A DNA stretch of 22,417 bases from Candidatus Rokubacteria bacterium RIFCSPLOWO2_02_FULL_72_37 (GTDB lineage: Bacteria > Methylomirabilota > Methylomirabilia > Rokubacteriales > CSP1-6): the NCBI GenBank assembly GCA_001790315.1, contig MGCE01000151.1, forward strand, positions 1 through 22,417, written 5' to 3'. Positions within the stretch are counted from its first letter, which is position 1. Every line of letters starts with the position of its first letter. Below, one piece after another: positions 10,057 to 16,070 of this stretch. The translations under genes were made by a program, and so were the position numbers. The notes below the pieces were generated by a model. That model was not told the DNA's origin and did no database searches. It was given only the letters and a program-made list of their open reading frames with translations.

Positions 10057-10878
10057 GAACGCGGACAGCGCGTCCACGAGCGTCACGATCGCGTAGATCG
10101 CCAGGATCAGCGTCATGAGCTGGTGCTCCTGGAAGAGGCTGATCGCGATGTGGATCCGCTGGCCGAGGCCGCCCGCCCCCACGAAACCCATCATGGCCGC
10201 GGCGCGGATGTTCACCTCCCACCGGTAGAGCGCGTAGGAGACGAACTGCGGGAGCGCCTGCGGGAGCACGCCGTAGACGAGGATCGCGAAACGGCTCGCG
10301 CCGGTCGCCTGCAGCGCCTCGAGCGGCGCCGGGTCCACGTCCTCGAGCACCTCGCCGAAGAGCTTGCCGAGCACGCCGCCCGTGTGGAAGCCGAGCGCCA
10401 GCACGCCGGGGAACGGGCCGAGACCGACCATGAACACGAAGATCAACGCCCAGACGATTTCCGGGATCGTGCGCAGCAGATTCAGCACCGCCTTGCCCGC
10501 CGCGTAGAGCGCCACACGCACGGCGCGGGCGCCGGGACCGGGGCGCCGCGCCTCGAAGAGGATCCCGCGGTAGAGGAGCGTCCGCGTCGCCAGGAGCGAC
10601 AGGGGCAGGCCGACGCAGACCGCGAGGAGCGAGCCGATCAGCGAGATCGCGAACGTCTCGACGGCGCCGGTCGCCGCGTCGCGCCACGCGCCGGCGGAGA
10701 GGTCCGGCGGGAAGAGCTTGACGACGTACGTCGCGACCTGGCGCAGCCCCTCGCCGCCGAAGAGGCCCGGGAGGTCCACGGCCGTGCCGTGCCAGGACCA
10801 GGCGAGGAGCGCGGCGAAACCCACGCCGACGAGCAGCGGGGCCGCCCGCCCCGGTCGAGCGACGGCTCCACGCGCCAT
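10036..10878 (-). CDS. phnE: ABC transporter permease, PhnE type (second copy)
   Basis: 280 residues from ATG 10876-10878, which shares one base with the stop of the preceding permease (TGATG). There are about six hydrophobic segments. The cytoplasmic EAA-type loop is well conserved (LEALQATGASRFAILVYGVLPQALPQFV), followed by GFVGAGGLGQRI, typical of phosphonate/oxyanion permeases. It is paralogous to the neighbouring permease, so the two probably form a heterodimeric channel. It is the last gene of the binding protein-ATPase-permease-permease operon. The phn-style name reflects family only; from the binding protein and location the transported ion is more likely a selenium oxyanion than phosphonate. 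Confidence 0.92.
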   Translation of the reverse strand: MARGAVARPGRAAPLLVGVGFAALLAWSWHGTAVDLPGLFGGEGLRQVATYVVKLFPPDLSAGAWRDAATGAVETFAISLIGSLLAVCVGLPLSLLATRTLLYRGILFEARRPGPGARAVRVALYAAGKAVLNLLRTIPEIVWALIFVFMVGLGPFPGVLALGFHTGGVLGKLFGEVLEDVDPAPLEALQATGASRFAILVYGVLPQALPQFVSYALYRWEVNIRAAAMMGFVGAGGLGQRIHIAISLFQEHQLMTLILAIYAIVTLVDALSAFLRARLV

Positions 10879-11744
10879 CAGGCCACCCATCCGCGGATCC
10901 GGCCACTGATGAAGTCCACCGACGCGACGAGGGCGAACAGGATCGCGAGCAGCGTCAGGACCTCGTCGAACTGGAACATCCGCATCGACAGCTCGATCTG
11001 TTGCCCGAGGCCGCCCGCCCCCACGAAGCCGAGGATCGCGGAGGCGCGGATCGCGCACTCCCAGCGGTAGAGGGTGTAGGCGATCACGTTCGGGAGCGCC
11101 TGCGGCACGAGTCCGTAGAGGATCACGCCGACGCGGGACGCGCCGGCGGCGTGGAGGGTCTCGAGCGGCCGGGGACTCACGTTCTCGAGGATCTCCGAGT
11201 AGACCTTGCCGAGCATGCCGCCGTACGCGACGCCGATCGCCAGCACGCCGGGGAACGGCCCGAGCCCGACGGCGCGGACGAACATGAACGCCCAGACGTA
11301 CTCGGGGATCGAGCGGAACACCGAGAGCACGGCGCGCGAGGCCGCGTACGGGACGACGCCCAGGAGCCACCGCCCGGTACGGCTGGTCCGCTCGTGCAGC
11401 ACGCCCCGCCAGGTCAGCGACGAGGTCGCCAGCAGGCCCAGCGGGATGCCGAGGGCGATCGCGATCGCCGTGCCCATGACCGAGATCTGGACGGTCTCGA
11501 TCGCCGGACCCGCCATCAGACCGAGGAACTCGACGTCGAGCTTGGGCGGAAACATCCCGCGGACGAATTTCGCGACGTTGCCGAGCGCGTCGCCCTCGAG
11601 GAAGACGCGCGGGTCCACCTGCGCCTCGCGCACGGAGAAGACCACGCACGCCGCGAAGACGGCGGTGAAGAGGTAGGGGAAGAGTCGCTTACTTCCGGAA
11701 GCCCGGAAGCGGTCGGCAGGCCGCGCCGAAGGAAACCTTGCCAT
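10878..11744 (-). CDS. phnE: ABC transporter permease, PhnE type (first copy)
   Basis: 288 residues. The ATG at 11742-11744 lies inside the end of the ATPase gene, giving a 56-nt overlap. A later start would cut into the first membrane helix (KRLFPYLFTAVFAACVVFSV), and no later ATG precedes that helix. The protein has about six membrane segments, an EAA-type loop (LETLHAAGASRVGVILYGLVPQALPNVI) and the GFVGAGGLGQQIELSM motif. It lies between the ATPase and the second permease, which it closely resembles, suggesting an old tandem duplication. It forms the membrane channel of the importer. Confidence 0.92.
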   Translation of the reverse strand: MARFPSARPADRFRASGSKRLFPYLFTAVFAACVVFSVREAQVDPRVFLEGDALGNVAKFVRGMFPPKLDVEFLGLMAGPAIETVQISVMGTAIAIALGIPLGLLATSSLTWRGVLHERTSRTGRWLLGVVPYAASRAVLSVFRSIPEYVWAFMFVRAVGLGPFPGVLAIGVAYGGMLGKVYSEILENVSPRPLETLHAAGASRVGVILYGLVPQALPNVIAYTLYRWECAIRASAILGFVGAGGLGQQIELSMRMFQFDEVLTLLAILFALVASVDFISGRIRGWVA

Positions 11745-12513
11745 CGCGGAGCTGCTCCAGCTGGAGTTCCTCGTCCCGGTGGCCGGCGTAGAGCTCGGCC
11801 AGCAGCTCGGGCCCTACCTTGTCGGGTGCCACGTCGAAGAGGACCCGCCCCTCCCGGACGCCCACGATCCGCGGGAAATGGCCGAGCGCGAGGTCGACGC
11901 TGTGGAGGTTCATGAGCAGGGTCTTGCGTGACTCGTGCGAGAGGTCGCGGAGCAGCGTCACGATCGAGACCGCGAGGGACGGGTCCACCGCCGACACGGG
12001 CTCATCGGCCAGGATGACGTCCGGATCCTGCACGAGCACCCGCGCGATCGCGACGCGCTGCTGCTGTCCCCCGGAGAGCTCGTCGGTGCGCGCCCAGAGC
12101 TTTTCCGGGATGCCGACCTGCGCGAGCGCGCGGCCCGCGCCCGCGACGTCGCGGGGCCGGACGAGCGAGGCGAGCGCGGTGGCGGCGGACCAGCGGCCGA
12201 GGTAGCCGGCGAGCACGTTGTGGACGACCCGGAGCCGCCCCACGAGGTTCTGCTGCTGGTAGATGGTGCCGATGCGCGTGCGGGTGCGTCGGAGCCCGGC
12301 GTCGGAGAGCGCCGAGACGTCCTGGCCCTCGAAGATCAGCGCGCCGGCGGTCGGCCGGAGCGTGAGGTTCAAGAGCCGGAACAGGGTGGTCTTCCCCGCC
12401 CCGCTCGGGCCGATGAAGGCCACGTGCTCCCCCGACCCGACGATCAGCGAGATGTCCTCGACGGCGACCGTGCCGTCGGCGAAGACCTTGCGGATCCCGC
12501 GGAGCTCGTACAT
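11689..12513 (-). CDS. phnC: ABC transporter ATP-binding protein, PhnC type
   Basis: 274 residues from ATG 12511-12513; a GTG one codon earlier (12514-12516) would overlap the binding-protein stop as GTGA and is equally possible. All ATPase motifs are present: Walker A GPSGAGKT (residues 35-42), Q-loop (YQQQNLVG), signature LSGGQQQRVAIAR (146-158), Walker B DVILADE with following D-loop SAVDP, and the switch histidine in MNLHSVDLA. The best fit is the PhnC subfamily of oxyanion importers. It energises uptake by the two PhnE-type permeases. Its 3' end contains the start of the first permease, so the two are translationally linked. Confidence 0.93.
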   Translation of the reverse strand: MYELRGIRKVFADGTVAVEDISLIVGSGEHVAFIGPSGAGKTTLFRLLNLTLRPTAGALIFEGQDVSALSDAGLRRTRTRIGTIYQQQNLVGRLRVVHNVLAGYLGRWSAATALASLVRPRDVAGAGRALAQVGIPEKLWARTDELSGGQQQRVAIARVLVQDPDVILADEPVSAVDPSLAVSIVTLLRDLSHESRKTLLMNLHSVDLALGHFPRIVGVREGRVLFDVAPDKVGPELLAELYAGHRDEELQLEQLRDGKVSFGAACRPLPGFRK

Positions 12514-13388
12514 CACTTGAGCAGTCCCGCGGAGATCGCCGCCTCCTCCACGCCCTTCCAGTCGGCGTCGTTGGCTCTGATGTACTTCTTCGTGCGGTGC
12601 AGGTCGAGGAGCCGCCTGTGCGTCGGGTTCGCGTAGTCGAGCTTGAGAAACGCCGCGGTGATCTTCTCCCGCAGGCCGGGATCGAGGTCGCCACGCGCGG
12701 TCCAGACGTAGTCCACGTAGGGCGGCGTCGTGTAGAAGACGTCGACCTTCGTGCGGTCGACCTTCTTCCGCGCCAGGAGTTTGTCCCAGACGAGGAAACT
12801 GAGCGCGCCGCCCTCGACCTTGCCGGACTCGACCCAGAGCGCCGTCGCGTCGTGCGCCCCGGAGAAGGCGACCTGCTTCAGGTGCTTGTCCGGGCTGACG
12901 CCGGCCTCGAGCAGGAAGTAGCGAGGCATGAGGTGGCCCGACGTGGACGAGACCGAGCCGAACGCGAACGTCCTGCCCTTGAGGTCGGCGAGCGTCTTGA
13001 TGCCCGAGCCCGGCCGGGCGATGAACACCGACTTGAACTCGGCGTCCTCCTGGCGAAGCACGAGGCGCTTGGCGGTGCCCTGGGTGCGGCGGACGGCCTG
13101 GACGGAGGTGAAACCGCCGTACCAGACGAGGTCGAGCTTCCTGGCGGCCAGCCCCTCGACGGTCGCCGCGTAGTCCACCACGGGGGTGAACCGCACGTTC
13201 ATGCCGAGCTCCTTCGCCAGGTACTCGGCGAACGGCGCGTAGATCCGGAGGAGCTCGTTCGGGTTCTCGTCGGGAATCGCCGAGATCCGGAGAACCTCGG
13301 GCACGTCGGCCCCGCTCGGGGCCGGCAGCGTGACGGCGGCGACGAATGCGAGCGCCAGGAGCGCGCCGCGCAGCGGCACACGCTTCAT
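12513..13388 (-). CDS. PhnD-family ABC substrate-binding protein, putative selenate/selenium oxyanion type
   Basis: 291 residues from ATG 13386-13388, chosen because it begins a clean Sec signal peptide (MKRVPLRG, hydrophobic core, cleavage near PSGA/D at residue 27) and follows a GGAGG ribosome binding site. The mature protein reads LRISAIPDENPNEL, FTPVVDYAATVEGL, DLVWYGGF, FGSVSSTSGHLMPRYFL, FSGAHDATALWVESGKVEGGAL and VFYTTPPYVDYVW. As I recall it, this pattern matches the 'putative selenate ABC transporter periplasmic binding protein' family, a PhnD relative often found near selD. Here selD lies 169 nt upstream on the same strand. The protein captures ligand in the periplasm and delivers it to the permeases. 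PhnD-type fold is secure; selenium specificity is inference from family resemblance and neighbourhood, and phosphonate or phosphite cannot be excluded. Confidence 0.88.
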   Translation of the reverse strand: MKRVPLRGALLALAFVAAVTLPAPSGADVPEVLRISAIPDENPNELLRIYAPFAEYLAKELGMNVRFTPVVDYAATVEGLAARKLDLVWYGGFTSVQAVRRTQGTAKRLVLRQEDAEFKSVFIARPGSGIKTLADLKGRTFAFGSVSSTSGHLMPRYFLLEAGVSPDKHLKQVAFSGAHDATALWVESGKVEGGALSFLVWDKLLARKKVDRTKVDVFYTTPPYVDYVWTARGDLDPGLREKITAAFLKLDYANPTHRRLLDLHRTKKYIRANDADWKGVEEAAISAGLLK

Positions 13389-13456
13389 GGGAGGCCTCCG
13401 AAACCTGGATTCGCGGGCCGGCGGCCGGCCCACCTCGCTAAGAAAGAGGCGCTCCC

Positions 13457-13484
13457 AGGCTATAGGGATTCTCCCGAGAGTCAA
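13457..13484 (-). promoter_or_regulatory. Candidate promoter of the selenium-type ABC transporter
   Basis: In the 169-nt gap upstream of the binding protein, the minus strand shows TTGACT (13479-13484) and TAGCCT (13457-13462) separated by 16 nt, a reasonable sigma-70 match. Transcription would begin near 13450, giving a leader of about 60 nt. The region is richer in A/T than the flanking genes. Confidence 0.5.
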
Positions 13485-13499
13485 ATCGGTTCGGCCGAT
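13485..13499. promoter_or_regulatory. LysR-type operator box (proximal)
   Basis: A perfect 5-bp inverted repeat, ATCGG-N5-CCGAT, that fits both the ATC-N9-GAT and T-N11-A forms of the LysR-type regulator box. It abuts the candidate -35 element, with its centre about 42 bp upstream of the predicted transcription start. A LysR regulator is encoded two genes upstream on the same strand. Confidence 0.5.
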
Positions 13500-13503
13500 T
13501 CCT

Positions 13504-13518
13504 ATCAGAGATCCGTAT
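13504..13518. promoter_or_regulatory. LysR-type operator box (distal)
   Basis: ATCAGAGATCCGTAT fits T-N11-A with imperfect half-sites and is centred about 61 bp upstream of the predicted start, where LysR-type regulators usually bind their recognition site. It is weaker than the proximal box, but the spacing of the two (19 bp centre to centre) is plausible for tetramer binding. Confidence 0.35.
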
Positions 13519-13557
13519 CGGCGGCGACCGCAGGAATTCCGTGGCGGCGACGAGACG

Positions 13558-14628
13558 CTACGACGCCAGGACGTGGATCGCGGGCTCGGCGATGACCCGA
13601 CCCACCTCCCAGCACGCTTCGCCCCGCCGCCCGAACCCGTCGAGCACCTCCGGCGCCCGCTCGGGCCGCACCGAGAACAGGAGCCCGCCCGACGTCTCGG
13701 ACTCCGTCAGGAGCGAGGCCAGGAAGGCGGGCACCCCGGGATCGATCCGGAGCTGCTCCCCGAACACCGCGTCCACATGGCGGCGGTTGCGCTTCATCCC
13801 GCCGCTCCAGTGCCCGGCCTCGGCGAGCCCGCGGGCGCCGGGCAGGAGCGGCAGGCGCTCCGCGTGGATCTCGAGCCCCGCGCCCGAAGCCGTCACCATC
13901 TCGCCGGCATGTCCGAGGAGGCCGAAGCCCGTGATGTCCGTGGCACCGCGGGCGCCGGTCGCGCGCGCCACCTCGGCGGCGACGCGGTTGAGCCGGAGCA
14001 TGCTGGCGACCGCGCCTGCCAGCACGTCGGCGGCGGCGTGACCCTCCTTCGCCGCGGTCGCGATCACGCCGGTGCCCAGCGGCTTCGAGAGGAACACGTG
14101 GTCCCCGGGACGGAGGCCGCCCTTGAGCAGGATGCGCTCTGGATGGACCCGCCCCGTGACGCAGAGGCCGTACTTCGGCTCAGCATCCACCACGGTGTGG
14201 CCGCCGGCGATCACGCCGCCCGCCTCGGCCACCTTCTCGGCGCCGCCCCGGAAGACCTCCGCGATGATCGTCTTCGGCAGCTCGCGCGGGAAGCCGGCGA
14301 TCGCGAGCGCGAACAGCACCTCGCCACCCATCGCGTAGACGTCCGACATCGCGTTGGCCGCGGCGACGGCGCCCCAGGTCCACGCGTCGTCCACGACCGG
14401 CGGGAAGAAGTCGACGGTCTCGACGATCGCGACGTCGGGCGTGATCCGGTACACGGCGGCGTCGTCCGCCGCGCCGAGCCCGACGAGCAAGTCGTCGGGC
14501 GCCGGGCGGCCGGCCGGTCTCAGCACCGCGAGCACCTCCTGGAGATCTCCAGGAGCCATCTTCGACGCTCAGCCGGCGCAGGCGGCGTACGACGTCAGCC
14601 GGACCTCCGCGTGCGTGTGCTCGACCAT
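13558..14628 (-). CDS. selD: Selenophosphate synthase with selenocysteine (TGA at 14569-14571)
   Basis: Makes selenophosphate from selenide and ATP, the selenium donor for selenocysteine and selenouridine. From ATG 14628 with TGA read as Sec there are 356 residues, the usual length. The N-terminus reads VRLTSYAACAG-U20-ASK23-MAPGDL, and U20 and K23 align with catalytic Cys17 and Lys20 of E. coli SelD. Later motifs are intact: DDAAVY (55-60), SDVYAMGG, AGGHTV, DITGFGLLGH, ETSGGLLF. Stopping at the TGA and starting at ATG 14559 would give 333 residues with both catalytic residues missing, so readthrough is the better reading. A hairpin shortly after the TGA fits a bacterial SECIS. The gene starts 7 nt after the LysR stop, without a clear Shine-Dalgarno, so it is probably translationally coupled. 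TAG stop at 13558-13560. Confidence 0.93.
14536..14555 (-). promoter_or_regulatory. Candidate bacterial SECIS hairpin in selD
   Basis: A perfect 20-bp palindrome inside the coding sequence. As RNA it folds into an 8-bp stem (CUCCUGGA with UCCAGGAG) and a 4-nt loop GAUC. It begins 13 nt after the TGA, and the loop is 21 nt from the TGA. This agrees with the known bacterial SECIS pattern: apical loop about 16-37 nt downstream and a G in the first two loop positions. It would recruit SelB with Sec-tRNA. Confidence 0.7.
14569..14571 (-). other. In-frame TGA selenocysteine codon of selD
   Basis: Codon 20 counted from ATG 14628. Both flanks read as SelD in the same frame (RLTSYAACAG before, ASKMAPGDLQEVL after), which argues for recoding rather than a true stop. 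A frameshift is not needed to explain it. Confidence 0.88.
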
Positions 14629-14635
14629 CGCGGAG

Positions 14636-15541
14636 TTAGGACGCGCGGCCGGGGGCCTGGGATTCCACGAGCTCGACGAACGCCTGGGCGAGCGGGGAAC
14701 GCGACCGGTCCCGGTGCGTCACGAGATAGAAGGCACGGGCGAAGCGCAGGTCCTTGACGCGCAGACACGACACGAGGCCCGCCCGGCACTCGTCCTCCAC
14801 GGCGCGCTTGGAGATCAGGGCGACGCCGACGCCCGCGCGCACCGCCTGCTTGATCGCCTGCGTCGAGCCCAGCTCGCCGGCCACGCGGAAGGCGGCGAGC
14901 CCCGTGTCCACCTCGGCCAGGCCGCGCTCCAGCGCCTCGCGCGAGCCCGAGCCGCGCTCGCGGACGAGCAGGGGCTCCTTCTGCACCTCGGCGAGCGTCA
15001 CCTCCTCCTGCCCGGCCCACGGATGGTCGTTCGGCACGACGACCACGAGCTCGTCCGCCATCAACTCGCGCGAGACGAGCGTCCGGGGCACGGGCGCGGC
15101 ACCGACCACGCCGACTTCCACCCGCCCCTCGTCGACCCACTGGCTCACGTGGTGGCTCGAGTCGATGAGGAGGCAGATCGAGATGTCGGGGTACGTGACC
15201 TTGAACCGACCGATCAGGGCGGGCAAGACGTACTCGCCGGGGATCGTCGAGCCGCCGACGATCAGCTCGCCGCTCACGCGCCCCTGGAACTGATCGAGCG
15301 CCTGCCGCGCCTCGCGGGCCAGCGCGAGCAGCCGACGCGCGTAACCCAGCAGGAGCTCGCCGGCGCGTGTCGGCGCCGCGCCGCGGCCGAGGCGGTCCAG
15401 GAGCTGGGCGCCGACCTCGGCCTCGAGGGCGCGCACGTGCTCCGACACGGTGGGCTGGGTGAGCAGGAGCGCTTCCGCGGCGCGCGAGAAGCTCTTGAGC
15501 TCCGCCACCTTGGCGAAGATCTCGAGACGGCGGAGGTCCAT
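14636..15541 (-). CDS. LysR-family regulator, selenium-metabolism-associated type
   Basis: 301 residues from ATG 15539-15541; the longer frame upstream covers the fmdB gene and is not used. The N-terminal winged helix-turn-helix reads MDLRRLEIFAKVAELKSFSRAAEALLLTQPTVSEHVRALE. The effector domain begins around residue 90 with GELIVGGSTIPGEYVLP, a segment I associate with the 'selenium metabolism-associated LysR' family, and continues with LICSS-like ligand-domain features (WVDEGRVEVGVVGAAP, RERGSGSREALERGL). It directly precedes selD (7-nt gap), and two LysR-type boxes lie before the selenium-type transporter. The likely role is sensing a selenium or sulfur metabolite and controlling uptake and possibly its own operon. 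Effector is unknown. Confidence 0.92.
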   Translation of the reverse strand: MDLRRLEIFAKVAELKSFSRAAEALLLTQPTVSEHVRALEAEVGAQLLDRLGRGAAPTRAGELLLGYARRLLALAREARQALDQFQGRVSGELIVGGSTIPGEYVLPALIGRFKVTYPDISICLLIDSSHHVSQWVDEGRVEVGVVGAAPVPRTLVSRELMADELVVVVPNDHPWAGQEEVTLAEVQKEPLLVRERGSGSREALERGLAEVDTGLAAFRVAGELGSTQAIKQAVRAGVGVALISKRAVEDECRAGLVSCLRVKDLRFARAFYLVTHRDRSRSPLAQAFVELVESQAPGRAS

Positions 15542-15548
15542 CAGGGTG

Positions 15549-15566
15549 TGAGGGGGCGAACCCTCA
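15549..15566 (-). repeat. Small inverted repeat between fmdB and lysR
   Basis: TGAGGG-N6-CCCTCA, a perfect 6-bp stem that starts at the fmdB stop codon and ends 7 nt before the lysR ATG. As RNA it could modulate ribosome access to the lysR start. It lacks a U-tract, so it is not a standard terminator. Confidence 0.4.
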
Positions 15567-15773
15567 GTGGCAGGCGCAGCCACCCCCGCAGCAGCCACCG
15601 CCGGGCGTGGCCGACGGCTGGAAGGTGCCGGCAGTCCGCATACCGAACATCGACAGCTTCCGCATGACCTCGCCACTCTGGCAGGTCGGGCACGCGACGG
15701 CCGCCGCGGCCCCGGGAACGTACTTCTCGAATTCGGCCTCGCATCGTTTGCACCGGTACTCGTAGATCGGCAC
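15564..15773 (-). CDS. FmdB-type zinc ribbon protein with Cys-rich tail
   Basis: 69 residues. It begins MPIYEYRCKRCEAEFE, the diagnostic FmdB/CxxC_CxxC regulatory zinc ribbon start; C8-x2-C11 and C28-x2-C31 form the metal knuckles. The end is unusual but seen in this family: a Gly/Cys-rich tail GGGCCGGGCACH with C61, C62, C66, C68 and H69, which could bind a second metal ion or react with selenium or sulfur species. It lies 4 nt after pup and 22 nt before lysR on the same strand, so it is probably cotranscribed with them. FmdB proteins are often called regulators, but direct evidence for function is thin; the role here is unknown. Confidence 0.9.
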   Translation of the reverse strand: MPIYEYRCKRCEAEFEKYVPGAAAAVACPTCQSGEVMRKLSMFGMRTAGTFQPSATPGGGCCGGGCACH

Positions 15774-15777
15774 GCGT

Positions 15778-15981
15778 TTACTCCCCTCCCCGCTGCACGT
15801 AGCTCTTCACGAACTCCTCGGCGTTCTCCTCCAGGATGTCGTCGATCTCGTCGAGGAGCTTGTCGATGTCTTCCTTGATCTTCTTGCCCTTCTTGGCGAG
15901 CTCGGGACTGCCCGCTGCGCCGTCGTCGCCCTCGGTGGGCTTCGCGGGGCGTGTCTCCTTCTTCTTCTGCTGCTCAGCCAT
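15778..15981 (-). CDS. pup: Prokaryotic ubiquitin-like protein Pup
   Basis: 67 residues. The disordered, Lys-rich N-terminus (MAEQQKKKETRPAKP) is followed by a helical, acidic C-terminal half: LLDEIDDILEENAEEFV at residues 42-58, then KSYVQRGGE. This closely follows M. tuberculosis Pup (LLDEIDDVLEENAEDFV...YVQKGGQ, 64 residues). Pup is attached through its C-terminal glutamate to lysines of target proteins by PafA, which are then unfolded by Mpa/ARC and degraded by the 20S proteasome. Here the last residue is already Glu (GGE), so the Dop deamidation needed for GGQ Pups would not be required. No pafA, dop, mpa or prcBA gene is in the window, so this Pup is away from its usual neighbours. A G-rich ribosome binding site precedes ATG 15979-15981. 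Confidence 0.93.
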   Translation of the reverse strand: MAEQQKKKETRPAKPTEGDDGAAGSPELAKKGKKIKEDIDKLLDEIDDILEENAEEFVKSYVQRGGE

Positions 15982-16040
15982 GATGCCCCCCCTCGGTCCC
16001 TCTGCCGTGGGATGCCGCGCCGGAACGTGCCGCCGAGGTC

Positions 16041-16070
16041 ATTCTATCATCCCTGCTGCGGACGCCTGAA
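16041..16070 (-). promoter_or_regulatory. Possible promoter for pup-fmdB-lysR-selD
   Basis: Minus-strand TAGAAT (16041-16046) with a weak TTCAGG (16065-16070) 18 nt upstream, inside the end of the dCTP deaminase gene. It would start transcription near 16034, about 50 nt before pup. The -35 match is poor. Confidence 0.3.

Noticed and set aside
10036..13388. Phosphonate (phn) utilisation locus
   Set aside because: No C-P lyase, phosphonatase or other phosphonate-degrading gene is present, and the binding protein fits the selenate-type relatives better.
13505..13557. Terminator after selD
   Set aside because: Only direct repeats of GGCGGCGAC were seen, with no stem-loop and no U-tract.
13558..14559. 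selD as a normal gene starting at ATG 14559
   Set aside because: This product lacks the catalytic Sec/Cys and Lys, while the missing N-terminus is encoded just upstream in the same frame across the TGA.
15564..15566. fmdB TGA stop as a second selenocysteine codon
   Set aside because: The hairpin begins at the TGA itself, so the loop is only 6 nt away, too close for a SECIS; the downstream translation has no family resemblance.
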